Shown here piece by piece: positions 16,354 to 24,693 of a stretch of DNA of 64,000 nucleotides (position 1 is the stretch's first letter; the number at the start of each line of letters is the position of its first letter). A program made the position numbers and the translations under genes. The stretch covers positions 42,511-106,510 of the forward strand of contig JAIOIK010000042.1 in NCBI GenBank assembly GCA_019912545.1, read 5' to 3'. A model generated the notes under the pieces. It saw nothing but the letters and a program-made list of their open reading frames with translations, did no database searches and was not told the DNA's origin. This DNA comes from Ignavibacteria bacterium. GTDB taxonomy: Bacteria; Bacteroidota; Ignavibacteria; Tepidaquicellales; OLB5.

Positions 16354-16426
16354 TGCATCCTTGGGGGCTCGAACCCCAGGCCTAATGATTAAGAGTCATT
16401 TGCTCTACCAACTGAGCTAAGGATGC
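16354..16426 (-). tRNA. tRNA-Lys (anticodon CTT)
   Basis: 73 nt read on the minus strand. The acceptor stem GCATCCT pairs with AGGATGC, with discriminator base A. The D arm is AGCTCAGTTGGTAGAGC. The anticodon stem AATGA/TCATT frames the loop CTCTTAA with anticodon CTT, which reads AAG (Lys). The T arm is CTGGGGTTCGAGCCCCC-like. CCA is not encoded. It lies between the relE module and a divergent radical SAM gene. Confidence 0.95.
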
Positions 16427-16429
16427 CCA

Positions 16430-16460
16430 CAAATATGCGATTTTCATCGTTTTCATTCAA
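16430..16460 (-). promoter_or_regulatory. Bacteroidetes-type promoter for tRNA-Lys
   Basis: On the minus strand TTG (16460-16458), 20 nt, then CATATTTG (16437-16430) fits the Bacteroidetes primary sigma consensus TTTG-N19-21-TAnnTTTG with one mismatch in the -7 box. The box ends only 3 nt before the tRNA, so transcription would begin at or very near the mature 5' end. Confidence 0.5.
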
Positions 16461-16605
16461 TCCCTTTTTTGATATTGTTAAGATAAAATACAAGGTTCAT
16501 TTAATTAGATAGATTTGATCCTTAAAAACATTTATTTACAAATTAGTATCATCACATGATTTGCATAAGAGACTACGGTGTGTTAAATTAATCCTTACAT
16601 AATAT

Positions 16606-17691
16606 ATGAACAACATCATCTTAAAATCTCGCGGTGCAGTGCAGAATACGAAAAACCGGTTTGAGACTATTCATTTTGATTATAACGACGAGTCGCTGGA
16701 AGAGTACTACGATGAAGACGGCAATATTGAAGTAAGGCGCATTCCCACGCAATTCTTTACCGATCACAGTAAAAGCATTTTGGCTAAAAATGATTCACCT
16801 GACCTTGGCTTTGATTACAGCATCAATCCCTACCGCGGGTGTGAGCATGGCTGTATATACTGTTATGCCCGCCCAAGTCATGAGTATCTCGGATTTTCCG
16901 CCGGACTGGATTTTGAAACCAAAATTATGATCAAGCCCGATGCCCCAAATCTGCTTGAAGAAGCCTTCCGCAAAAAGTCATGGGTACCGCAAACGATAAT
17001 GTTTAGCGGCAATACTGATTGCTATCAACCCGTTGAGCGAAAGCTAGGTATAACGCGGGAGTGTCTTAAGGTATTTCTGGAATTCCGCAATCCCGTTGGC
17101 ATCATCACAAAGAATGCACTCATACAAAGGGATATTGATATACTAAAAGAAATGGCAGAACTGAAGATTGTCAACACGGTTATTTCAGTCACAACTCTTA
17201 AGCGAGAGCTATCTAGAAAGCTTGAGCCAAGAACATCAGTGCCATCAAAACGCCTTGAGACAATTGAAAAGCTTGCATCTGCCGGTATTCCCGTTGGCGT
17301 AAATGTTGCGCCCATAATACCCGGTTTGAATGACGAAGAGATTCCGGCAATACTCAAAGCCGCTGCCACGAGCGGCGCAAAAACTGCGGGAAGAACAATT
17401 CTGCGGCTCCCATATTCCGTTAAAGAGCTGTTTACCGAATGGATCACTCGCAACTATCCTGAAAAGGCGTCTAAGATACTCACAAGAATTAAGGATGTTA
17501 GAAGCGGTGAGCTATCCAGTGCTGAGTTTGGTGCACGCATGCGAGGCGAAGGCAAGTATGCAGATCATATCCATGACCTCTTCAAAAAATGCTGCACGAG
17601 GCTTGGACTTAATATGGAGTTCACTCACACAAGGAAAGACCTGTTCCACGTAGCTCATTTGGATAAAAGCCAGGGCGAGTTGTTTGGATAA
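16606..17691 (+). CDS. PA0069-family radical SAM protein
   Basis: A 361-residue protein. The iron-sulfur motif CEHGCIYC (CxxxCxxC) in YRGCEHGCIYCYARPSHEYLG, together with FSAGLDFETKI, is diagnostic for the PA0069/Rv2578c group of radical SAM proteins, which resemble spore photoproduct lyase. Other family segments are SGNTDCYQPVERKLGITR, TKNALIQRDIDIL and APIIPGLNDEEIP. Its function is unknown, although family members have been discussed in DNA repair. It is monocistronic by appearance, with 97 nt to the next gene, and diverges from tRNA-Lys. Confidence 0.88.
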   Translation: MNNIILKSRGAVQNTKNRFETIHFDYNDESLEEYYDEDGNIEVRRIPTQFFTDHSKSILAKNDSPDLGFDYSINPYRGCEHGCIYCYARPSHEYLGFSAGLDFETKIMIKPDAPNLLEEAFRKKSWVPQTIMFSGNTDCYQPVERKLGITRECLKVFLEFRNPVGIITKNALIQRDIDILKEMAELKIVNTVISVTTLKRELSRKLEPRTSVPSKRLETIEKLASAGIPVGVNVAPIIPGLNDEEIPAILKAAATSGAKTAGRTILRLPYSVKELFTEWITRNYPEKASKILTRIKDVRSGELSSAEFGARMRGEGKYADHIHDLFKKCCTRLGLNMEFTHTRKDLFHVAHLDKSQGELFG

Positions 17692-17797
17692 TAGATTTTA
17701 ATATCTCAAATTCTTATTAACACTTTTCATGGATTGATTATTCATCAATTGCTATATTTGAAGAATATTCCGAATTTAAATTTTCATTTTGACAATT

Positions 17798-18139
17798 ATG
17801 AATGATGCTTCGAAGTTAAGGCTTGTCAAGTTACTTCATACGCTTATTTGGTTATTCTTCAATGTGGTAATTTTCTATTTGCTCTACGCCGTAATTGCTG
17901 ACAAAATTGATAAGTGGGTTTGGATATGCCTTGGCCTGATAATTCTGGAAGGAATTACACTTGCTGTATTTAAGAAAATGTGTCCGGTTACACTCATCGC
18001 AAGAAAGTATTCTGATTCCGATAAAGATAACTTTGATATTTACTTACCTAACTGGCTGGCACGGCATAATAAGCTTATATATACAATAATCGTACTAATA
18101 GCAATTGTAATTCTATTTTTCAGGCTTCTTACTAAATAA
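17798..18139 (+). CDS. Small membrane protein with three or four TM helices
   Basis: A 113-residue product from the ATG at 17798 (an in-frame TTG at 17789 is possible). Hydrophobic helices are near residues 12-32, 39-57 and 92-110, and a conserved-looking KMCPVTLIARKY lies in the middle. The layout resembles DUF2784-like small membrane proteins, but the match is weak, so I leave it as hypothetical. A TATATTTG box at 17753-17760 could be its promoter -7 element. A DinB-family gene follows 34 nt later. Confidence 0.6.
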   Translation: MNDASKLRLVKLLHTLIWLFFNVVIFYLLYAVIADKIDKWVWICLGLIILEGITLAVFKKMCPVTLIARKYSDSDKDNFDIYLPNWLARHNKLIYTIIVLIAIVILFFRLLTK

Positions 18140-18173
18140 GTAATTTCCTGAATTAATCAAACATAGTTTAAAT

Positions 18174-18698
18174 ATGAAATTCGATCTAAATGAATCAATT
18201 GATATTCTTAGCCGCACTCCAGCTGTACTTGAAACTCTGTTAAGCGGACTAAGTAACGATTGGCTAAATAATAACGAAGGTGGAGAGTCTTGGAGTCCGT
18301 ACGACATTGTTGGCCATCTCATCCACGGCGAAAAGACCGACTGGATACCGCGCATGGAAATTATTCTATCCGATAGCCTTGACAAAAACTTCTCTCCATT
18401 TGATAGATTTGCTCAGAAAACTCAAAGCAAAGGTAAATCATTAAGTGAATTGCTTGAAGAATTTATGACAATAAGAAAGAAAAATATTGAGAATCTCAAA
18501 TCAAAAAATTTAACAGCAAGTGATCTTACAAAAACAGGTATTCACCCTGAATTCGGTGAAGTGACTCTTGAACAGCTTTTGGCTACAATGACTGTTCATG
18601 ACCTCGGCCACATTGCGCAAATATCAAGAGTAATGGCTAAGCAGTATTTTGCGGAAGTTGGCCCCTGGAAAGCGTATTTGCCTGTGCTTACAAAATAA
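18174..18698 (+). CDS. DinB/YfiT-like metal-dependent protein
   Basis: 174 residues with the four-helix DinB_2 layout. Potential metal-binding histidines are in WSPYDIVGHLIHGE (about residue 46) and in VHDLGHIAQISRVMAKQY near 145-160. Family members include thiol-S-transferases and many uncharacterised damage-inducible proteins; the reaction here is unknown. It is one of four DinB-like genes in the window (also 24027-24500, 31075-31521, 58835-59392), none close in sequence. Confidence 0.8.
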   Translation: MKFDLNESIDILSRTPAVLETLLSGLSNDWLNNNEGGESWSPYDIVGHLIHGEKTDWIPRMEIILSDSLDKNFSPFDRFAQKTQSKGKSLSELLEEFMTIRKKNIENLKSKNLTASDLTKTGIHPEFGEVTLEQLLATMTVHDLGHIAQISRVMAKQYFAEVGPWKAYLPVLTK

Positions 18699-18795
18699 TT
18701 CCTGACTGCACTCCCCGCAAAAGGAAAGTTATTTGGATAAATATATTAAGAAATTTCTGATAAATTGGAGAAATTATTGTAAATTAACTTACGAA

Positions 18796-18892
18796 ACCTC
18801 ACCCCGTCCTCACGGACACCCCTCTCCTATTCCCGCCAAACAGAAACGAGGGACGGCAAGAAACGCCGAAGGAAAGGGGGCAGGGGTGAGGT
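18796..18892. repeat. Intergenic hairpin repeat (CCTCACCCC type)
   Basis: CCTCACCCCGTCC and ACCCCTCTCC on the left pair imperfectly with GGAAAGGGGGCAGGGGTGAGG on the right; the centre holds CCCGCC and GGGACGGC segments. Same family as 11638-11727. It lies between a DinB gene and the LVIVD lipoprotein gene. Confidence 0.6.
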
Positions 18893-18955
18893 GAGCAGTA
18901 GTAATCAATTTAATCTCCAATTATTACAATTTTTAATCAATCTCAACTATAAAAA

Positions 18956-19960
18956 ATGAACAAAGTCCTGATAATTCTTTTTTTTAGCTTCATAGTTTTT
19001 TACGGGTGCAAGGATAATTCCACAAATCCGGTTGTTAACCAGCAGAACATGAAGCTTATTAATACATATAATACTTATGCTTCAACCAACGGGGTTTATT
19101 TGGCTGCGTTTAATTTCAGGAACTATGCTTTCATTGCTGATGGCTCTGCAGGAATGCAGATACTTGATGTAACTCTAGTAAATACCATCGATTCGGTTTC
19201 ATCATATGATACAGATGGCAGCGCAAATGATATATGTGTTGCGGGAATCAACGGAGATACATATGCATTTATTTCTGATTACAACGGCGGGTATGTTATT
19301 GTTGATATAGATGACCCTGCCAGTCCTTTTTTGCTTGGTACAATTGCAGCCGCAGGTTTTGTTAATACATCTTATGTAGATGCTGTTAACAGAATTGCAT
19401 ATGTTGCATTTGCCACGGGACAGGTTTCAATATACGACCTCTCACCTCTTCCTAATATTCCAACTTTCCTTGGCTCTATCAGCATTCCGGGCGGAAGCGC
19501 AAACGGTCTGAGTGTCTCAGGGGATAAGCTTTATATTGCCGGCGGCAATGTCGGAATTGAAATTGTGAATATTGCTAACCCTCAAAATCCAATAGTACTT
19601 TCTGCATTCAACACTCCGGGCAACGCAAGCGGAATAACCGTAAGCACAAACTTTGCTTATGTTGCCGATGCTTCAAACGGCATGCTGGTTTTGAATGTCA
19701 GCAATCCTTCTGCGCCTGTTCAGCTTTCAAGGTTTGCACCAAACGGACAGATACTCGGAGTGGCTGTTAACAACAACAATGTTTTCACTGCCGATAATGG
19801 CTATGGCGTTGAGAATGTGAGTGTTTCTACTCCACAATCACCCACACAGCAGGGATATATACAAACCAATAGCTCAGCGCTTAACATTGTGTATTTCGGA
19901 GGTTATATATACCTGGCAGCGGCCGAAGGCGGCATGGCAATTTTTCAGCCCACTAACTAA
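18956..19960 (+). CDS. LVIVD-repeat lipoprotein
   Basis: 334 residues. The signal peptide ends in a lipobox with Cys18 (FYGCKDNS). The mature part is a beta-propeller built of LVIVD-type repeats of about 42 residues, for example YAFIADGSAGMQILDV, YAFISDYNGGYVIVDIDDPASP, LYIAGGNVGIEIVNIANPQNP and FAYVADASNGMLVLNVSNPSAP. Such proteins are surface lipoproteins of Bacteroidetes-type bacteria with no assigned function. glgB begins 15 nt downstream, so the two may be co-transcribed, though no functional link is evident. Confidence 0.85.
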   Translation: MNKVLIILFFSFIVFYGCKDNSTNPVVNQQNMKLINTYNTYASTNGVYLAAFNFRNYAFIADGSAGMQILDVTLVNTIDSVSSYDTDGSANDICVAGINGDTYAFISDYNGGYVIVDIDDPASPFLLGTIAAAGFVNTSYVDAVNRIAYVAFATGQVSIYDLSPLPNIPTFLGSISIPGGSANGLSVSGDKLYIAGGNVGIEIVNIANPQNPIVLSAFNTPGNASGITVSTNFAYVADASNGMLVLNVSNPSAPVQLSRFAPNGQILGVAVNNNNVFTADNGYGVENVSVSTPQSPTQQGYIQTNSSALNIVYFGGYIYLAAAEGGMAIFQPTN

Positions 19961-19975
19961 TCACGAATTCCCAAA

Positions 19976-22123
19976 TTGACCGGTAAAGAAAAAGATAAAT
20001 TAAGTATCGAAGAGCAAGCCGAGCTTCGCAAAAAAGAAATTACCGCTAAACTGAATATTACTCTCAGCACAGAAGAGCCATTTGCTTCGGTGGATGAATC
20101 TGGAAAAACCGAAGACATTCAGAGTACAGTTGATCTTACTAACTCAACAGACTCTATACACTCAAATCACTCAATAGACTCCACACTCATTACCGATTTC
20201 GACGCACACTTATTCAACAGCGGGACGTTTTACAAAGTATTCGAGAAGTTCGGCGCACAAATAACAGATTATGATGGTGTAAGCGGAGTCAGATTCACAA
20301 CATGGGCGCCAAATGCAGAATCAATTAGCGTCATTGGTGAGTTCAACGGATGGGCTGAGAGTGTAAATGAAATGGCAAAAGTTCATAAGAGCGGCCTGTG
20401 GAGTGTATTTATTCCTGAACTCAAAGAGGGCGACACTTATAAATTTTCAATTAAATCAAATGTTGACGGCCAGTATCGAAGAAAAATTGATCCATACGCA
20501 TTCAGAGCTGAAAGACGCCCGAAGAATGCATGCGTTGTTCACAATATCAACAAGTATGAATGGAAAGACTCCACGTGGATTGAAGAGAGAAACCGAGCAA
20601 GGGGTCGTGACCCCTTGGCTTCTACTTATATTGATAAACCGATGAACATCTATGAGCTTCATCTTGGTTCATGGAAAAAGGATTACGATAATAAGGATTT
20701 CCCTAACGAATGGGGTTACTTAAGTTATGGCCAGCTTGCGCATGAAATTGTTGAGTATGTTAAAAGGATGGGTTACACTCATATTGAGCTAATGCCGGTT
20801 ATGGAGCATCCTTTGGATGTTTCGTGGGGCTACCAGGTAACCCATTACTACTCACCCTCAAGCCGCTTTGGCACTCCCGATGATTTCATGTACTTCGTAG
20901 ATCATTGCCATCAAAATGGCATTGGTGTGATTCTCGACTGGGTTCCGGCTCACTTCCCTGCTGATGACCATTCGCTAGAATTTTTCGACGGCAAACAGAT
21001 ATATGCTTACGAGAATCTAAAAAAAGGATTTCATAAAGACTGGAACACTTATGTTTTTGATTATGCACGTCCGCAGGTGATAAATTTTCTTGTGGCAAAT
21101 GCTTTATTCTGGCTGGAGAAATATCACATTGACGGACTTCGTGTTGATGCTGTTGCTTCGATGCTTTATCTTGATTACAGCCGCGATCAGGGCGAGTGGG
21201 AGCCTAACATTCATGGCGGCAGGGAAAATCTTGAAGCAGTTGAATTCCTTAAGCACTTAAACGATGTAATACATAAATATCATCTTCACGCGCTTATGAT
21301 CGCCGAAGAATCCACAAGCTGGCCGGGAGTTTCGCATACCGTTGCAGAAGGCGGCCTTGGATTCGATATGAAGTGGAACATGGGCTGGATGAACGATATA
21401 CTTCTGTATTTTTCAAAGGACCCTATTCACCGCAAATTTCACCAGGGGAAGATAACTTTTTCCCTGTGGTATGCATTCAGCGAGAATTTTGTGCTGCCTG
21501 TTTCGCATGATGAAGTTGTGCACGGCAAGAAATCACTCCTCGAAAAAATGCCGGGCGACACCTGGCAGAAATTCGCTAACTTGCGGCTATTCCTTGGATT
21601 CATGACGGGCCACCCGGGCAAAAAACTTAATTTCATGACAACTGATATCGGACAGTATAATGAGTGGAACAGCGAAGCACAGCTTGATTGGAACCTGCTT
21701 GAAATGGTTGAAATGAACAGGAAGCTTAATCTGTACGCCAGCGACCTGAACACTCTCTACAAAACTCACCCCGCGCTTTATGAGGTTGATTTCCGCTCAG
21801 AAGGATTTCAATGGATAGATTTTTCAGACGCATTGAACAGCGTGCTTTCGTTTTACAGAGTATCAGATGATAAGAAACAAATATTATTGTTTACTTTTAA
21901 TATGACTCCCACAATACGCGAAAATTATACTGTTGGAGTACCTAAGGCAGGCTTTTGGAAAGAAATTTTCAATAGTGACGCCGAAATATACGGCGGCAGC
22001 GGGGTTGGCAATATGGGCGGCAAAGATTCCGAACCTGTTAAGAGCAAGAATTGGGAGAACTCGATCAATGTAACCCTCCCCCCGCTTGCGGTGAATGTGT
22101 ATAAATTTGTAAAATCCGATTAA
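19976..22123 (+). CDS. glgB: 1,4-alpha-glucan branching enzyme
   Basis: 715 residues starting at TTG 19976. The first 75 residues are a Ser/Thr/Asp-rich, low-complexity extension. A CBM48 domain follows (about 85-180, with GVRFTTWAPNAESISVIGEFNGW), then a GH13 barrel: IELMPVMEHPLDVSWGYQ, nucleophile D391 in DGLRVDAVASM, acid/base E444 in MIAEES, and VSHDEVVHGK. The all-beta C-terminal domain completes the enzyme. It introduces alpha-1,6 branches into glycogen. Residues 208-216 (ARGRDPLAS) lie between the CBM48 and the barrel and are encoded by a palindromic insertion (20598-20617). Confidence 0.95.
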   Translation: MTGKEKDKLSIEEQAELRKKEITAKLNITLSTEEPFASVDESGKTEDIQSTVDLTNSTDSIHSNHSIDSTLITDFDAHLFNSGTFYKVFEKFGAQITDYDGVSGVRFTTWAPNAESISVIGEFNGWAESVNEMAKVHKSGLWSVFIPELKEGDTYKFSIKSNVDGQYRRKIDPYAFRAERRPKNACVVHNINKYEWKDSTWIEERNRARGRDPLASTYIDKPMNIYELHLGSWKKDYDNKDFPNEWGYLSYGQLAHEIVEYVKRMGYTHIELMPVMEHPLDVSWGYQVTHYYSPSSRFGTPDDFMYFVDHCHQNGIGVILDWVPAHFPADDHSLEFFDGKQIYAYENLKKGFHKDWNTYVFDYARPQVINFLVANALFWLEKYHIDGLRVDAVASMLYLDYSRDQGEWEPNIHGGRENLEAVEFLKHLNDVIHKYHLHALMIAEESTSWPGVSHTVAEGGLGFDMKWNMGWMNDILLYFSKDPIHRKFHQGKITFSLWYAFSENFVLPVSHDEVVHGKKSLLEKMPGDTWQKFANLRLFLGFMTGHPGKKLNFMTTDIGQYNEWNSEAQLDWNLLEMVEMNRKLNLYASDLNTLYKTHPALYEVDFRSEGFQWIDFSDALNSVLSFYRVSDDKKQILLFTFNMTPTIRENYTVGVPKAGFWKEIFNSDAEIYGGSGVGNMGGKDSEPVKSKNWENSINVTLPPLAVNVYKFVKSD
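20598..20617. repeat. Palindrome inserted in the glgB coding sequence
   Basis: CAAGGGGTC-GT-GACCCCTTG is a perfect 9-bp-arm palindrome. It shares the GGTCGTGACC core and the total length with the intergenic palindromes at 39699-39718 and 46319-46338. It falls in the linker before the catalytic barrel, where typical GlgB proteins have fewer residues. Confidence 0.6.
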
Positions 22124-22295
22124 AGCAAAGACCAAATCCTTAACTAACTATTCTGTATATATTTAATAATATATAATTATATTTGAGTTCTTAATCGTGA
22201 ATTCATTTCATATCTACAGCTTAATGAGTTTATCCCTTATTGCTTACAATTTATTAAGAAATGCTTCAAACCATAATAAACTTAATAGCATAACC

Positions 22296-22991
22296 ATGAA
22301 AAAACTCAATTTCATTTTCATCCTGTTTTTAGCAGCCGGTATCAATATTTTTTCAGTTTATTCACAGGATCACACTGTGACGCAGAGCAAGGAGTCACTG
22401 CAGAAAATGACTTCAGCAGATGCGCTCCAAATGATGAAAGACGGCAACCAAAGGTTCATTGAGGGCAAAATGCTGACCCGAAATCTTTCAGAGCAGGTCC
22501 ATGCTACTGAAAAGGGTCAATATCCGTATGCAGTAGTATTAAGCTGTATTGATTCACGTGTTACCCCTGAAATAACATTCGACCAGGGTATTGGCGATGT
22601 TTTTGATGCCAGGGTTGCAGGCAATTTCATTAACGATGATATACTTGGCAGCATGGAATATTCCTGTAAAGTTGTGGGTTCAAAACTGATATTAGTTATG
22701 GGTCACACAGGCTGCGGAGCAATTAAAAGTACTATTGATGATGCCCAGCTTGGCAACATTACCCAAATGCTCGCAAAGATAAAACCCGCTGTAGATAAAA
22801 CAGTTTATGACGGCGAAAAGTCATCAAAGAACTATGATTATGTTGATCTTGTAAGTAAAGAAAATATATTACTTGCAATTGAAAATATTAAACTGAAGAG
22901 TCCCATATTGAAAGAAATGTATGATAAAGGCGAGATCGATATTAAAGGCTGCATGTATGATATTCATACCGGCAAAGTTGAGTTTTATTGA
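22296..22991 (+). CDS. Periplasmic beta-class carbonic anhydrase
   Basis: 231 residues from the ATG at 22296. This start gives a good signal peptide (MKKLNFIFILFLAAGINIF...VYSQ), whereas the frame is open 33 codons further upstream from a GTG without such a signal. Zinc and active-site residues are C84, D86 and R88 in SCIDSRVTP, and H137 and C140 in GHTGCGAIK. It catalyses interconversion of CO2 and bicarbonate outside the cytoplasm. A TATATTTG box at 22178-22185 could drive it. It follows glgB but is probably a separate unit. Confidence 0.88.
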   Translation: MKKLNFIFILFLAAGINIFSVYSQDHTVTQSKESLQKMTSADALQMMKDGNQRFIEGKMLTRNLSEQVHATEKGQYPYAVVLSCIDSRVTPEITFDQGIGDVFDARVAGNFINDDILGSMEYSCKVVGSKLILVMGHTGCGAIKSTIDDAQLGNITQMLAKIKPAVDKTVYDGEKSSKNYDYVDLVSKENILLAIENIKLKSPILKEMYDKGEIDIKGCMYDIHTGKVEFY

Positions 22992-23010
22992 GAAATTATT
23001 TTGTGATCAT

Positions 23011-23080
23011 TTCAGCCCACGGCTTAAGTCGTGGGTTATGATTATAACGCATCATTTAAAACCGTTTTAACGGCTTAATG
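23011..23080. repeat. Two-hairpin intergenic repeat, copy 1
   Basis: TTCAGCCCACGGCTTAAGTCGTGGG, a spacer, then AAACCGTTTTAACGGCTTA make two adjacent hairpins. A second copy with compensatory changes is at 31713-31780. It lies between the carbonic anhydrase and TfoX_N genes. Confidence 0.55.
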
Positions 23081-23140
23081 CTAAGAATATTCAGGTTCAC
23101 TATTAATTAAGTTCACAATAAAGATAATTTTTTTTCATAG

Positions 23141-23488
23141 ATGTCTTATAACGAAAAACTCGCAGAAAGAATCTCGAAGCTGCTTGAAATGCATAAAGGA
23201 ATTGTTGAGAAGAAAATGTTCGGTGGTATTGCCTACATGCTAAATGATAAAATGATGACTGGAATTGTTAAAGATGAACTTATGGTCAGATGCATGCCGG
23301 AAGATTATGATACACTCCTTAAGAAACCTCATGCCAGGCAAATGGACTTCACCGGCAGACCAATGAAAGGTTTCCTTTATGTTTCCGCTGCAGGCATAAA
23401 AACTGATAATCAATTGCAAAAGTGGCTCGATATCGGTATTGAATTCGCTCAAAAGAGTCCTCCAAAGAAGAAAAAGAAAGGTAAATAG
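23141..23488 (+). CDS. TfoX N-terminal domain protein
   Basis: 115 residues. KKMFGGIAYMLNDKMMTGIV, ELMVRCMPEDYDTLL and PMKGFLYVSAAGI form the TfoX/Sxy N-terminal domain. The C-terminal TfoX helix-hairpin-helix domain is absent, and the protein ends in a lysine-rich tail (SPPKKKKKGK). Stand-alone TfoX_N proteins are widespread and uncharacterised; the competence role of full-length TfoX should not be assumed. It is 8 nt before the DUF1697 gene, so both are likely in one transcript with the following DinB gene. Confidence 0.85.
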   Translation: MSYNEKLAERISKLLEMHKGIVEKKMFGGIAYMLNDKMMTGIVKDELMVRCMPEDYDTLLKKPHARQMDFTGRPMKGFLYVSAAGIKTDNQLQKWLDIGIEFAQKSPPKKKKKGK

Positions 23489-23496
23489 TTTTTTAA

Positions 23497-24024
23497 ATGA
23501 CATACTTCGCATTCTTAAAAGGAGTTAATGTAGGCGGCAATAATATCATCAAAATGGCTGAACTTAAGGCTATGTTTGAATCATCAGGATTTAAGAATGT
23601 ACGTACATTCATACAGAGCGGAAATGTTGCGTTTGAATCCGAAGCCAATTCCGAAGCCATAAAGAAGAAGATCGAGTCCAGCATTAAAAAAACTTTCGGA
23701 TTTGATATTTGTGTTGTGGTTCGCACTAAGCCGGAGATGGAAAAGATAATCAAAGAGTATCCTTTCAGCAAAGTTAAAGGTCATTTAGAATTCAAAGTTA
23801 ATGTCGCATTTCTTGATAATACTCCCGGAAAACCCGAATCTAATGAGCTTGAGGCGCTTAATTCAGATATTGAAATGTTTCATGTTAAAGGAAATAATGT
23901 TTACCAGATCTGCAGGATCAGCACAGTGGATTCACTAATGGGGAAAAATTTTATTGAGAAGAAATTGAAGCTCAAAGCTACGGTAAGGAACTGGAACACA
24001 GTAAACAAGATACTCACGATTTAA
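23497..24024 (+). CDS. DUF1697 family protein
   Basis: 175 residues opening MTYFAFLKGVNVGGNNIIKMAELKAMFESSGF and continuing VRTFIQSGNVAFES, the standard DUF1697 start. The end also fits: STVDSLMGKNFIEKKLKLKATVRNWNTVNKI. This family is common in bacteria, cytoplasmic, and of unknown function. It sits in a run of three small genes (TfoX_N, DUF1697, DinB) with gaps of 8 and 2 nt. Confidence 0.88.
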   Translation: MTYFAFLKGVNVGGNNIIKMAELKAMFESSGFKNVRTFIQSGNVAFESEANSEAIKKKIESSIKKTFGFDICVVVRTKPEMEKIIKEYPFSKVKGHLEFKVNVAFLDNTPGKPESNELEALNSDIEMFHVKGNNVYQICRISTVDSLMGKNFIEKKLKLKATVRNWNTVNKILTI

Positions 24025-24026
24025 TT

Positions 24027-24500
24027 ATGGAAATACTAAAGCAGCAGTACAGATTAGTTCAGGGTTCCAGAGAAGTATTACTTGATTTCTGCACTTCTAT
24101 CAAACCGGAAGATCTCGTGAAGGAAAACGAGAGTTTCAACAATAGCTCAATTGCAGAATTATTGCTTCATAATGCGAACACTTATATATTCTGGCTGAAA
24201 CGCTTTGCTAACAAAGAAGAAATGGAGTATTTCAAAACTGAAGATGTAACCGGTATTGATGAAGTTGGAAAAGCGTTTGCAGAAGCTGACTTGGAAGTTG
24301 AAAGATTTCTCAATAGTCATTCAGATCCAGCAGCACCAATTGAAGGAGAAATTTTCTGGCTTAAAAAGAACATGACTTTCACGGTACTGGAGCTTTTTAC
24401 ACATATAATCACTCACGAGTTTCATCATAAAGGACAGATCATGACTATGGCACGAATGATGGCATGCACTCCCCTGGATGCTGATATAATAAGGTTTTAA
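24027..24500 (+). CDS. DinB-family protein
   Basis: 157 residues with DinB-like helices: SIAELLLHNANTYIFWLKRF near 46-65, and LFTHIITHEFHHKGQIMTMARMM near 121-143. The THEFHHKGQ motif supplies the histidines expected for a metal site, so this member looks more likely to be catalytically competent than its relatives. It starts 2 nt after the DUF1697 stop, indicating coupling. Specific reaction unknown. Confidence 0.82.
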   Translation: MEILKQQYRLVQGSREVLLDFCTSIKPEDLVKENESFNNSSIAELLLHNANTYIFWLKRFANKEEMEYFKTEDVTGIDEVGKAFAEADLEVERFLNSHSDPAAPIEGEIFWLKKNMTFTVLELFTHIITHEFHHKGQIMTMARMMACTPLDADIIRF

Positions 24501-24570
24501 TATTGAAGGTAGTCACCCTTATTTTTCCATATCAAATAATTATATCTATTCATAGTTTCGTAAAACTTGT

Positions 24571-24624
24571 TATTGGATTCTTCGCTTCCGCCAGTGGGCG
24601 GACAAGTCGCTAAGAATGACAACG
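24571..24624. repeat. GGATTCTTCGC repeat with inserted CCGCC/GGCGG palindrome
   Basis: GGATTCTTCGCTT ... AAGTCGCTAAGAATGACA forms the basic hairpin. CCGCCAGTGGGCGG (24588-24601) interrupts its left side. Same repeat family as 14026-14084 and 37212-37252. Confidence 0.55.
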
Positions 24625-24693
24625 TGAAGAATGAATTTATAGTTTTTCGCTATTTCACTAACTCACTATTTCACTAACTGACATTCTCGCTAA

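Noticed and set aside
17025..17453. 142-codon minus-strand frame inside the PA0069-type gene
   Set aside because: Antisense shadow of a gene with clear radical SAM motifs; no independent signal.
22197..22295. In-frame N-terminal extension of the carbonic anhydrase from GTG 22197
   Set aside because: The extension shows no signal peptide, while the ATG at 22296 gives a clear one followed by a Gln-rich mature start; the extra 33 codons are treated as leader sequence.
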